DNA from: Vibrio sp. SNU_ST1
Lineage (GTDB): Bacteria > Pseudomonadota > Gammaproteobacteria > Enterobacterales > Vibrionaceae
Direction of reading: 5' to 3'
Length of the DNA: 64,000 bases
NCBI RefSeq assembly: GCF_030563405.1
Contig: NZ_CP130749.1
Coordinates: forward strand, 1,178,001 to 1,242,000
A program made the translations under genes and the position numbers. Positions within the stretch are counted from its first letter, which is position 1. Every line of letters begins with the position of its first letter. Below, in pieces: positions 35,583 to 43,924 of the stretch. Below the pieces are notes generated by a model. The model searched no databases and was not told the origin of the DNA. It saw nothing but the letters and a program-made list of their open reading frames with translations.

Positions 35583-35870
35583 ATGAGTAAAGTAATTCTA
35601 CAAGGGCATATTCTTGTGCCAGACAACGACCTCGAAGCAGTAACCCAAGCCTTGGTTGTGCATAGAGAACTGACACTGGAAGAACCTGGCTGTATTGTGT
35701 TTCGAGTCAGCCAAAGCACGCTTCAACCTAATCGTTTTGAAATTTACGAAGAGTTCACCAATCGAGAAGCGTTCGAAGCCCACCAGCAACGCGTCAAAGC
35801 TTCTGAATGGGGTGAAATCTCCAAGAACGTGACACGTCATTACCAAATCACTGGTGTTCCGACATCATAA
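35583..35870 (+). CDS. ABM-domain monooxygenase-like protein
   Basis: A 95-residue protein of the antibiotic biosynthesis monooxygenase (ABM/YgiN) fold: a ferredoxin-like beta-alpha-beta with LEEPGCIVFRVSQ, FEIYEEFTNREAFEAHQQ and a terminal strand. Family members act as dimers on quinones or small aromatic compounds, or sense them. ATG 35583 (MSKVILQGHI) is preferred; an upstream ATG at 35571 in the same frame adds four residues. It is translationally coupled to the next gene by the overlapping TAATG. Confidence 0.8.
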   Translation: MSKVILQGHILVPDNDLEAVTQALVVHRELTLEEPGCIVFRVSQSTLQPNRFEIYEEFTNREAFEAHQQRVKASEWGEISKNVTRHYQITGVPTS

Positions 35871-36388
35871 TGATTGACCCGCTAGCCAACCGCATCGTCA
35901 CGTTGATCAAACAAGATCCCTTACGAATGCAGGTTTTAGACTGTGTCTCCCAGTTGGATTTACCGCTATGTTATGTTGCTGCGGGCTTTGTGAGAAACCT
36001 CGTTTGGGATCACCTACATGGTTATGCCTCCCCTACTCCACTCAATGATATTGATGTGATCTACTTTGATCCCATTGATACCTCTTACGAATCGGATCTT
36101 GGATATGAGGCTCTACTTCAACAACGGTTGCCTGAATTGAATTGGCAAGTTCGCAATCAAGCCAACATGCATACTCGAAACAAGGATGAGCCTTATCAAA
36201 GCTCATTGGATGCGATGAGTTACTGGCCTGAAAAAGAGACGGCGATCGCCGTAAAACAAAACCGCGATGGAGACATCGAGTGTATTTCGGCTTTTGGTTT
36301 AGAGAGTTTGTTTGATTTAAAGATCACACCGAATCCCAATCGCAGCAAAGACGGTTTGATCAACGAGTTCAGTCTAAAAACTGGTTAA
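35870..36388 (+). CDS. DUF925-type nucleotidyltransferase-fold protein
   Basis: A 172-residue cytosolic protein of the nucleotidyltransferase family PF06042/DUF925. The active-site-like stretch AAGFVRNLVWDHLHG is followed by NDIDVIYFD (the DxD pair of the Pol-beta fold) and a conserved middle, QVRNQANMHTRN. Biochemical activity of this family is poorly known. It overlaps the ABM gene by one base and so is part of the same small operon. A 17-bp tandem repeat begins in its last codons. Confidence 0.8.
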   Translation: MIDPLANRIVTLIKQDPLRMQVLDCVSQLDLPLCYVAAGFVRNLVWDHLHGYASPTPLNDIDVIYFDPIDTSYESDLGYEALLQQRLPELNWQVRNQANMHTRNKDEPYQSSLDAMSYWPEKETAIAVKQNRDGDIECISAFGLESLFDLKITPNPNRSKDGLINEFSLKTG

Positions 36389-36451
36389 CTCATTGGCCCA
36401 AGTTAACGATTGGTCACAGTTAACGATTAGCCACAGTTAGTTAATTAGCGG
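36383..36451. repeat. 17-bp tandem repeat, about 3.5 copies
   Basis: AGTTAACGATTGGTCAC at 36401, AGTTAACGATTAGCCAC at 36418 and a diverged copy at 36435, preceded by a related unit that overlaps the stop codon of the upstream gene. Confidence 0.8.
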
Positions 36452-36615
36452 TTACTGTCAACTAGCGGCGGATTCAAAATGAAAACCATTGACTAACAGC
36501 CCAATCAGATCGAACATGCCCCACTTGTTAGCTTATTAGCTTTAGTAATTAATCAACTCATCAACCGCGCGTGACGACTAACTGCTACGCCCTCTCGTCA
36601 TACTGAGTAACGACC

Positions 36616-37074
36616 ATGAACCAACAATATATGCTTCAAGCTCTTGAAGCTTCGCACCAAGCCCTACCTGATTGCCAACCAAACCCGCCAGTAGGCTGCG
36701 TTTTGGTGAAGAGCGATAAGGTGGTGTCTGTTGGGTACACGCAAAAAGTCGGTGGAAACCATGCCGAGGTTGAAGCACTGAATGGCTATGACGGCGAAAC
36801 GGACGGAGAAATGGAAGGCGTTACTGCTTACGTAACTTTAGAGCCATGTTCATTTGTTGGCAGAACACCCGCTTGCGCCAATACATTGGTTAAAGCAGGT
36901 GTAAAACACGTAGTGGTGGCGATGCTAGACCCTGACCCTCGCAATAATGGCCGTGGTGTTGCGATCCTTGAATCGCACGGCGTGAAGGTGGATGTGGGGT
37001 TATGCCAAACACAAGTGAGCGCCTTTTTAACCCCTTACCTTGGTAAGCCCTCGCTCTTAAACAACCAGTATTAG
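36616..37074 (+). CDS. RibD-type deaminase, without reductase domain
   Basis: A 152-residue zinc deaminase of the cytidine-deaminase fold. Zinc ligands and proton shuttle are His49/Glu51 in NHAEVEAL, Cys78 in LEPCSF and Cys87 in TPACAN. The stretches TLEPCSFVGRTPACA and MLDPDPRNNGRGV match the N-terminal deaminase of RibD (riboflavin pathway), but the C-terminal reductase is absent. It may deaminate the pyrimidine intermediate or another substrate. Its stop overlaps the convergent Nudix gene by 3 bases. Confidence 0.82.
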   Translation: MNQQYMLQALEASHQALPDCQPNPPVGCVLVKSDKVVSVGYTQKVGGNHAEVEALNGYDGETDGEMEGVTAYVTLEPCSFVGRTPACANTLVKAGVKHVVVAMLDPDPRNNGRGVAILESHGVKVDVGLCQTQVSAFLTPYLGKPSLLNNQY

Positions 37075-37523
37075 TTCAATTTCACTCGGTAAAGCGGATT
37101 GACTGGCTTATCGACAAAATACGACCAGATATGATCGTAGACGGCATGTTGGTTAGGGAATGGCGCTAACGCTTTTGCTTCTTCTAAATTGCACCAACGG
37201 TACTCCGTATGCTCGTCATTCAGTTCAATCGCTTGGTTGGGTGGGCATAGCACCGCAAACACAGGGATTAGCTGAATCACATTCACGTGCGCCTCGTAAA
37301 ACTGCTCCAGAAACTGCGCGTTATACAAAGCTTCCACTTTAATTTGGGTCTCTTCTTCAAACTCACGCACGATAGCCTGCCAGCCTGTTTCTCCCGCTTC
37401 AATCGAGCCTGCGACGTGACACCAAAACTCGCCCTTCACACGCTTCATTAGTAGCATTTTCGTTTGTCCGTCGATCTCAGAAATTGCGACACCAGATACA
37501 ATCGAAGTATTGAGTGGAATCAT
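37071..37523 (-). CDS. Nudix hydrolase
   Basis: A 150-residue enzyme with a full Nudix box GSIEAGETGWQAIVREFEEE followed by TQI. The neighbouring LIPVFAVLCPP and the C-terminal HTEYRWCNLEEAKAL are usual for the fold. Substrates could be a dihydroneopterin triphosphate (NudB-like), an oxidised nucleotide or a flavin-pathway intermediate; nearness to a RibD-type deaminase hints at pterin/flavin metabolism but they are on opposite strands. Start is ATG 37523. Confidence 0.85.
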   Translation of the reverse strand: MIPLNTSIVSGVAISEIDGQTKMLLMKRVKGEFWCHVAGSIEAGETGWQAIVREFEEETQIKVEALYNAQFLEQFYEAHVNVIQLIPVFAVLCPPNQAIELNDEHTEYRWCNLEEAKALAPFPNQHAVYDHIWSYFVDKPVNPLYRVKLN

Positions 37524-37814
37524 AACGTTACCTTAGTTTCACAAGAGGGCGGCAAGGCTACCACCCTTAATTTACGAAGTTACCTTCTATGATTAAAAAC
37601 GAGAGGTCACTCATTAATTTCTGACTTTCAAGTGAGACTCTGGGGGGGTTATATGTTCAACAACAATTTTTGTATCCAGTCATTGAACGATTTCTTATTT
37701 GAGGCGTATTTCGATAAAGAGTAGAATCGCCGCCTTGTACTGTGTTTAAAGTATCTAAACATACACAGTAGACTCACAACCATTTATCACCACGATATAA
37801 GTATTAAGACGACT

Positions 37815-39527
37815 ATGCACTCATCAAAACCAACGCACGACTCAGAAAACAGCCACACACCTGAGCACTGCTTCACTCGCTTTCAACAGCCGATTGAGTC
37901 ATATTCGTTGCCAGATCGCTTCACCTTTCCGTTCTATTACGAACCGCACCCATTGTGTGAAATTGCCGCTCATCAGCTTCAACAGCACCTAGAAACACAA
38001 ACCGATTGGCAACATGACTTCGGACTGGATTCTGATGCAGGGCGCGGCAAAATGTTTGGTGTGTTACTGGTAAAAAGCCCTGACGGTGAGCTTGGGTACT
38101 TCTCTGCTTTCTCCGGGAAAATCGCCGACCAAAATCTATGGCCTCACTTTGTACCGCCCGTATTCGACATGCTGAGCAGCGACAGCTTTTTCCATCAAGA
38201 CACGGCCGACATGATGGCTGTGAATGCGAAATTTAAAGCGCTGCAAGCAAACGCTGAATACCTTGAACTGTGCGAGCAACTGGCACAACAAAAAGCACAA
38301 GCTGAACAAGAGATTGAAGCTCAGCGTTTATTAATTATAGAACGCCGAAAAACACGTAAAGAACAACGTGAACAAGGTAAAGAAAACCTTGATGAACAAG
38401 CCTTCGAACAGCTAAATAACGAGCTAAACAGAGCCAGTGTTGCAGACAAGAATCAGCAAAAATATCTTAAGCTCAATTGGGAACAGACCCTGCAAGTGCT
38501 GCAGGCTAAAGTTGATGTGTTCACCACTCAACTGGCAGAACTCAAAGAGCAAAGAGCACACATTTCTCATCAGCTTCAGCACAAGCTGTTTTCACAATAC
38601 GCTTTCCAAAATGCGGAAGGAAACGTTGAAGACCTTAACCAGATCTTTGAAAACACGCCAAACAAGATTCCACCAGCTGGCTCTGGCGAATGTGCTGCGC
38701 CTAAATTGCTGCAATACGCGTACTTAAATGGCTACACACCATTGGCACTGGCTGAATTTTGGTGGGGTCGTTCTCCAAAGTCGGAAATCCGCAAACACAA
38801 AAAATACTACGCCTCTTGCCAAAGTAAGTGTGTACCGATTTTAGGCCACATGATGAAAGGTCTGGAAGTCGACCCCAACCCATTGCTAGAAAACCCAGCA
38901 GAAGGTAAAGACCTCGATATCTTGTTCCAAGATGAACACATCGTTGTGGTACACAAACCCGCAGGCTTTCTATCCGTACCGGGTAAAACCATCAAAGATT
39001 CGGCTTACACACGCGTTCAAGAGATGCACCCAGATGTTGAAGGGCCATTTGTTATCCACCGTTTGGACATGGCAACCTCTGGCATTCTAATATTTGCGCT
39101 TACACGACGTGCGAACAAAAGCTTACAGAAGCAGTTCATTACTCGTGAAGTCGAGAAGCGTTACGTGGCAATGATTGAAGGCGTTCTAACCGAAGATGAA
39201 GGCTATATTCGACTACCATTGCGTGGTGATTTGTATGACCGCCCTCGTCAGATTGTCTGCTTCGAACATGGCAAGCCTGCAGAAACCAAATGGGAAGTGA
39301 TTGAGCGAAACGAGCAAACCACTAAGGTTTACCTGTACCCTAAAACAGGGCGTACACACCAATTGCGTGTTCACTGTTCACACGAAGAAGGCCTTAACAT
39401 GCCTATCGTGGGTGATGGCCTATATGGCAATAAAGCCGACCGACTGCACCTACACGCAGAAAGGCTAGCGCTGCACCACCCTGTGACCAAAGAGTGGATG
39501 GAGTTTCAGTTCGACGCTGAATTCTAA
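37815..39527 (+). CDS. RluA-family pseudouridine synthase with long N-terminal extension
   Basis: A 570-residue rRNA/tRNA uridine isomerase. The catalytic HRLDMATSG (Asp418) and the later TGRTHQLRVH are typical of RluA enzymes. The C-terminal ~220 residues are the catalytic domain; the N-terminal ~350 add a charged coiled coil (~145-260, rich in Glu/Gln/Lys) and a FWWGRSPKSEIRKHKKYY region. Such long forms occur in Vibrio and relatives. Target uridine unknown. Single gene, 290 bp after a divergent Nudix gene. Confidence 0.86.
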   Translation: MHSSKPTHDSENSHTPEHCFTRFQQPIESYSLPDRFTFPFYYEPHPLCEIAAHQLQQHLETQTDWQHDFGLDSDAGRGKMFGVLLVKSPDGELGYFSAFSGKIADQNLWPHFVPPVFDMLSSDSFFHQDTADMMAVNAKFKALQANAEYLELCEQLAQQKAQAEQEIEAQRLLIIERRKTRKEQREQGKENLDEQAFEQLNNELNRASVADKNQQKYLKLNWEQTLQVLQAKVDVFTTQLAELKEQRAHISHQLQHKLFSQYAFQNAEGNVEDLNQIFENTPNKIPPAGSGECAAPKLLQYAYLNGYTPLALAEFWWGRSPKSEIRKHKKYYASCQSKCVPILGHMMKGLEVDPNPLLENPAEGKDLDILFQDEHIVVVHKPAGFLSVPGKTIKDSAYTRVQEMHPDVEGPFVIHRLDMATSGILIFALTRRANKSLQKQFITREVEKRYVAMIEGVLTEDEGYIRLPLRGDLYDRPRQIVCFEHGKPAETKWEVIERNEQTTKVYLYPKTGRTHQLRVHCSHEEGLNMPIVGDGLYGNKADRLHLHAERLALHHPVTKEWMEFQFDAEF

Positions 39528-39684
39528 AATCTCTCATTAATAACGATTCTTAATTAAAGGGGTCACAACCGTTTGTGGCTCCTACCTCTTTTGGGTATTT
39601 CTCCACGCTTATTGCACTACATCAAGATTCACTTTGTTGTGAGGAGTAGCATGCGCCTCTTCTTCTTTCCTTGAGGCCTTTGAT

Positions 39685-40065
39685 ATGTCATCAGCTGCTT
39701 TGAATATACAACCCAACACAACTACTTCTTCCGTGATCGCTTCGCAAGCACTAAGCTTGAAACCACTCACAGACAAAAAGCCAGACTTAAACTCGGCAAT
39801 GCTCAATCTAATTGAAGAAGTGAAAAACGAACTCCCTCTTTACGAGTCGGAGACGTTTATCTGTGGGCCAAAAGGAAACTGCTCCGGTTGTTCTAAGAAA
39901 CTATTGGAGATGGTCGACAGTGAGTTGATGTATTGGGAACACAGCATTTCAATTGGTCAAGGCCCTAACTTCGAAGAGCTGCGTCGCTTTGGTAAGCTAT
40001 GCAGCAGCGTTAGACGTGGCTTAGAGCGAAACGGGTTAGTCGAAAAGCGCCCAAAGAAAAGGTAA
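39685..40065 (+). CDS. Hypothetical protein with four-Cys cluster, 126 aa
   Basis: A soluble 126-residue protein. The first ~40 residues are Ser/Thr-rich; a central segment carries three clustered Cys (ICGPKGNCSGCSKKLL) plus a later Cys in GKLCSSVRRG, which could bind a metal or form disulfides. The C-terminus is basic (RPKKR). No named family recognised. Start ATG follows TTGAGG. It is followed by an iteron-bearing gap and the MFS efflux gene. Confidence 0.55.
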   Translation: MSSAALNIQPNTTTSSVIASQALSLKPLTDKKPDLNSAMLNLIEEVKNELPLYESETFICGPKGNCSGCSKKLLEMVDSELMYWEHSISIGQGPNFEELRRFGKLCSSVRRGLERNGLVEKRPKKR

Positions 40066-40189
40066 CAGTCCAACTCGATAATCATTACAATGTGTCGTAG
40101 GCTGTTGCAAGCTACCCTCGATTAACTGATTGAACTCGTTAGCTATAAGGGTGATAGTACTTTGTATTACAATTCAGAGTACAGACCGA

Positions 40190-40245
40190 TTCATCGAAAC
40201 TCATTCATAGGTACGAATTCATAGAAGCTAGTTCATAGATATTTT
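40190..40245. repeat. Four 14-bp-period repeats before the Bcr/CflA gene
   Basis: TTCATCG at 40190 and TTCATAG at 40204, 40218 and 40232 recur at exactly 14 bp; the intervening 7 bases are not conserved. It lies ~110 bp before the MFS start and may be a regulator-binding array. Confidence 0.7.
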
Positions 40246-40354
40246 TCACCATTGTCTTGAGCGACTCTAACCTTCATTTCTGCTTAGCTTTGAGCCTTCG
40301 GAAAACCAAAATCACATTCATTTAAAGCCCTTTATTGGATAGCGGGGAAATACC

Positions 40355-41551
40355 TTGAAGAAACCACAACCAGTACTGGGTAAGACAGGTATGCTATTTT
40401 TCCTCGTCATCATCAGTGCGTTTCCTCCATTGACCATCGATTTGTATTTGCCAGCCCTTCCGCAAATGGTTGAAGTGTTCAACACCGACCAATCGATGGT
40501 CAACCTAACCCTGAGCAGCTACTTCGTGACCTATGCGGTTGGCCTGCTGTTCTGGGGGCCGCTCAGCGAAAAGTTCGGGCGTAAGCCGATTCTACTCATT
40601 GGCATCGCAAGCTATATGGTGGCGAGCGTATTATGTGCCATGACCAACAGCATTGAGCAGTTGATTGGTGCTCGTATATTCCAAGCCTTTGCGGGCAGTG
40701 CCATCACCGTTATCGCAACCGCCATTGTCAAAGATCTTTATGATGGCCGAGAACGTGAAAAGATCATGGCGACTATCATGTCACTGGTGATCATCGCGCC
40801 AATGGTTGCTCCTGTATTTGGTGCCTTCTTACTGAAAATTGCGTCTTGGCGAATGATGTTCGTCACCCTCGCGATTTTTGGTGCGTTCGCCTCAGCATTG
40901 GCACTTTGCTACCGAGAGACACTTGAAACTAAATATCAAGGTTCTATGTTCCGCTCATGGGGCAGAATGGGCGTGGTGATGAAAAACCGATCGTTCATAA
41001 AACTGCTAGTCATTTTCTCTATTACACCAATGGCGCTAATGAGCTTTCTTGCCGCTGGTTCTTATATCTACATCAATCACTTTGGATTGACCGAACAACA
41101 GTTTAGTTACGCTTTCGCATTCAATGCATTGTGCGCCTCATTTGGCCCAACAATTTATATGAAGTTGTCCTACAAAATATCGGTTCAAAAGGTCATCTCT
41201 GGATGTTTTGCTCTATTAGCGATTGCCGGAATCTTTACGCTGACAGTCGGCGGTTTGTCACCTTGGTTCTTTATGTTTATCGCAGCACCAGCGACGCTGA
41301 TGGTTATCATCATGCGAGTACCAGGCACCAACTTAATGTTAAATCAGCAAGATCAAGACACAGGTTCTGCCGTCGCATTGATTCAGTTCTTTAGCATGAT
41401 TTGTGGTTCACTTGGTATGGTTTTGGTTTCAATCCGACCAGATTCGCTAATTGAAAACCTAGGCTTTATCCAATTAGCGGTGGGAATTCTAGGCGGCTTG
41501 ATGTGGCTGATGGTCAGAAACAAAGAGTATGTGACTAAGAAACTGAATTAA
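40355..41551 (+). CDS. Bcr/CflA-family drug efflux MFS transporter
   Basis: A 398-residue inner-membrane protein with 12 helices. MFS signatures: LPALPQMVEVFN after helix 1, FWGPLSEKFGRKPILLIG (A-motif) between helices 2 and 3, and RIFQAFAGSAITVIATAIVK in helix 4. These define the DHA1 Bcr/CflA subgroup, which exports bicyclomycin, chloramphenicol or sulphonamides with protons. The start is TTG 40355 after a GGGGAAA element. Upstream lies a 14-bp repeat array that may take part in control. Substrate not certain. Confidence 0.88.
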   Translation: MKKPQPVLGKTGMLFFLVIISAFPPLTIDLYLPALPQMVEVFNTDQSMVNLTLSSYFVTYAVGLLFWGPLSEKFGRKPILLIGIASYMVASVLCAMTNSIEQLIGARIFQAFAGSAITVIATAIVKDLYDGREREKIMATIMSLVIIAPMVAPVFGAFLLKIASWRMMFVTLAIFGAFASALALCYRETLETKYQGSMFRSWGRMGVVMKNRSFIKLLVIFSITPMALMSFLAAGSYIYINHFGLTEQQFSYAFAFNALCASFGPTIYMKLSYKISVQKVISGCFALLAIAGIFTLTVGGLSPWFFMFIAAPATLMVIIMRVPGTNLMLNQQDQDTGSAVALIQFFSMICGSLGMVLVSIRPDSLIENLGFIQLAVGILGGLMWLMVRNKEYVTKKLN

Positions 41552-41580
41552 GCTCTTCCCAAATAGCTAAGTTTTGTACT

Positions 41581-41614
41581 CAAACACGATTTAGGGCGTC
41601 CTCGATCGTGTTTG
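41581..41614. terminator. Inverted repeat after the MFS gene
   Basis: CAAACACGAT and ATCGTGTTTG form a 10-bp stem with a 14-base loop. T tract is weak, so termination is likely but imperfect. Confidence 0.5.
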
Positions 41615-41676
41615 AGGTCTCGCCCTCACTGGCTTTAGCGCATATTAGCTCCAATCACCTAAATTGGAGTTAAACC

Positions 41677-42690
41677 ATGAAATGGACACATTTACTGTTC
41701 ACATCCCTACTATTCCTTTGCAGTTCAGCCATCGCTTCCGATGTCGGGTTCACTCAAGTCTCCTTAACTGACGATCCTAATCGCCCGCTAAACACTGCCA
41801 TTTGGTATCCCACACAAGATGCATCAGACACAACCTTAATTGGCGATAATCCAGCCTTCATCGGTACGCAAGTCATCAAAAATGCTGAGATCCAATCAGG
41901 TAAATTTCCAGTCGTCCTCATATCGCATGGTTATCGTGGTAACTGGCGAAACCAAAACTGGTTGGCGACCGAACTTGCGAGTCGTGGCTACATCGTAGCG
42001 ACCACTGACCATCCGGGAACCACTTCTTTCGACCAATCCCCGAAGCAAGCGGCGAAATGGTGGGAGAGACCACAAGATATGTCACGTATTCTGGACTACT
42101 TGTTATCCGAAACTCCGTGGAACAATTCGGCTAACGCCAACAATGTTACCGCAATCGGGCACTCACTAGGTGGTTGGACCGTAATGCAATTAGCTGGTGC
42201 TAAATTGGATAGACCAACCTTTGAGGCCAATTGTCTGGTATACCAGAACCCACGAACTTGTGGACTATCAGATGAATTAGGGCTATCACAAGTCCAACCC
42301 CCAGAACCAAGCAATAAAGACCTTTCAGACCCTCGAATACAGCGCGTGGTTAGCCTTGATTTGGGGCTTGCTCGCAGCTTCTCAGTCGGCAGCTTAAATG
42401 ACATTACAGTGCCAACCTTAATATTGGCGGCTGGGATTGATATTGGGGATCTACCTCAGGCATTAGAGTCTGGCTACATTGCTGAGCACATGCCTCTTAG
42501 TTTAAGACGCTATAAGCTCTATGAAAGCGCTACCCATTTCAGCTTCATTCAAAGCTGTAAATCTGGGGCAATACCAATACTTGAAGAGGAAGTTCCGGGC
42601 GATGGCATTATCTGTAAAGATGGCGTTGGTACATCACGCGACAGGCTGCATCAATTGTTCTTAAGCGACATCGTTAGTTTTCTGAACTGA
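41677..42690 (+). CDS. Secreted alpha/beta hydrolase
   Basis: A 337-residue exported hydrolase. The signal peptide (LLFTSLLFLCSSAIA) ends after Ala21. Catalytic elements: nucleophile elbow GHSLGG with Ser near 163, and a His in ESATHFSF. The layout (AIWYPT; VLISHGYRGNWRNQ) fits the platelet-activating-factor acetylhydrolase/dienelactone-hydrolase-like group, so it probably hydrolyses esters in the periplasm or outside. Single gene after a repeat. GGAGT precedes the start. Confidence 0.85.
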   Translation: MKWTHLLFTSLLFLCSSAIASDVGFTQVSLTDDPNRPLNTAIWYPTQDASDTTLIGDNPAFIGTQVIKNAEIQSGKFPVVLISHGYRGNWRNQNWLATELASRGYIVATTDHPGTTSFDQSPKQAAKWWERPQDMSRILDYLLSETPWNNSANANNVTAIGHSLGGWTVMQLAGAKLDRPTFEANCLVYQNPRTCGLSDELGLSQVQPPEPSNKDLSDPRIQRVVSLDLGLARSFSVGSLNDITVPTLILAAGIDIGDLPQALESGYIAEHMPLSLRRYKLYESATHFSFIQSCKSGAIPILEEEVPGDGIICKDGVGTSRDRLHQLFLSDIVSFLN

Positions 42691-42722
42691 TAAACGGAAA
42701 GCAAACACACTCAATCTAACAC

Positions 42723-43775
42723 TTATGGCGAGCTTCGAAACTCACTCGGAGTTTGCCCAGTTATCCTTGAAAACTCTCGATTGAAATTGGACTTGGTCTG
42801 AAAGCCAGAACTAAGGAAGATGTCAGTTATCGCTTCATCACTTTGCTTCAGGAGAGTCTTAGCGTGCTCAATTCGATAGGCATTGATCACCTTCGAAATA
42901 TTCTCATTATGAGTTTGGTTAACCGCAGACGATATTTTTCGAGCTGGGATACCTAGCTTTCTCGCCACTCCATTGAGGGACAAATCAGGATCTTTGAACA
43001 CCTGATGATCCTTCATTAATGCATCAAACTTAGCGACGATCTGCGTAACTTCTTCATCGACTTCTAAGCTTGTCGACGATGCCGCAGATACACCAATGTC
43101 TTCAGGAGAATAGCTTGGCGTTATCAGTTCACTCTGCTGTTGGTTTTGTTCCTGAATCGGTGCAGTGCTAGTACTCACAACGACTACAGCCCCAACAATT
43201 GCGGGAATAAGAACTAGGTAACCAATAGACAGAATTAAGTCGGTGTGCTGTGCGTTGAGCAGCAAAATATCATACGAGATAATGCTATCCACGAGAGCTG
43301 AAAACAGTAAGGCTATACCAGCCGTACTCTCAGCATACAACACATTCGATACATCACTCAGCCTGACGTGCTCGGGAAAGTTAAATGATGACTTCAACAG
43401 CAAGCAGCCATAGCCGAGGTACAATGAGATCAACAACAGATCAATCGTTCCATCCCAAATATGCGAATAAAAAAAGGAGCCAACCAGAACAACCACAGGG
43501 CCCAAGCAATGCAAAAGGGATAAAGGTTTACTTCGATGAGCTCCTACAAAGCAGAGCCATGCCGCCACAGGTACACTTGCCCCTAGAACCGGTTGTAAGA
43601 AACGGAACAGTGCAATATCAAACGTCCAACGAAGCCCAACGACAGTGATCATCAACGCACACAACATAATAAACCAAAATGGTTTTTGGCTTGTTTGTGG
43701 GTAACGATATCGAAGCAAAACGGCCGTGACGCATAACAGCAGAGATGCAACAAATGGCAGGGGAATGGCGAGCAT
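42723..43775 (-). CDS. Membrane-embedded AraC-family regulator
   Basis: A 350-residue protein. Six or seven hydrophobic helices in residues ~1-205 (first IPLPFVASLLLCVTAVLL) are followed by a linker and a C-terminal AraC double helix-turn-helix (LSLNGVARKLGIPARKISS; SDEAITDIFLSSGFQTKSNF), so DNA binding occurs on the cytosolic side from the membrane. It could sense a membrane or lipid-related signal. The start is ATG 43775, three bases after a TTG. It is convergent with the hydrolase gene, a possible target. Confidence 0.85.
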   Translation of the reverse strand: MLAIPLPFVASLLLCVTAVLLRYRYPQTSQKPFWFIMLCALMITVVGLRWTFDIALFRFLQPVLGASVPVAAWLCFVGAHRSKPLSLLHCLGPVVVLVGSFFYSHIWDGTIDLLLISLYLGYGCLLLKSSFNFPEHVRLSDVSNVLYAESTAGIALLFSALVDSIISYDILLLNAQHTDLILSIGYLVLIPAIVGAVVVVSTSTAPIQEQNQQQSELITPSYSPEDIGVSAASSTSLEVDEEVTQIVAKFDALMKDHQVFKDPDLSLNGVARKLGIPARKISSAVNQTHNENISKVINAYRIEHAKTLLKQSDEAITDIFLSSGFQTKSNFNREFSRITGQTPSEFRSSP

Positions 43776-43872
43776 CAAAATTCCATTTTAATAACTGAGT
43801 ACATAGCGTCGATAGCTCAATAAGTATCGATGATAATTTGAAATCATGGTAATTCATTCGCCATATATAATA

Positions 43873-43897
43873 AAGGCTCCTAGTCAGGAGCCTTCTT
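43873..43897. terminator. Terminator of the NhaC-type gene
   Basis: AAGGCTCCT and AGGAGCCTT pair around AGTC. On the minus strand a T run follows. Confidence 0.85.
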
Positions 43898-43924
43898 ATC
43901 AAAATCAGTGATAACTAAGTTTGG

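Noticed and set aside
36383..36451. 17-bp repeat as a CRISPR-like array
   Set aside because: No unique spacers, no cas genes, and units abut directly.
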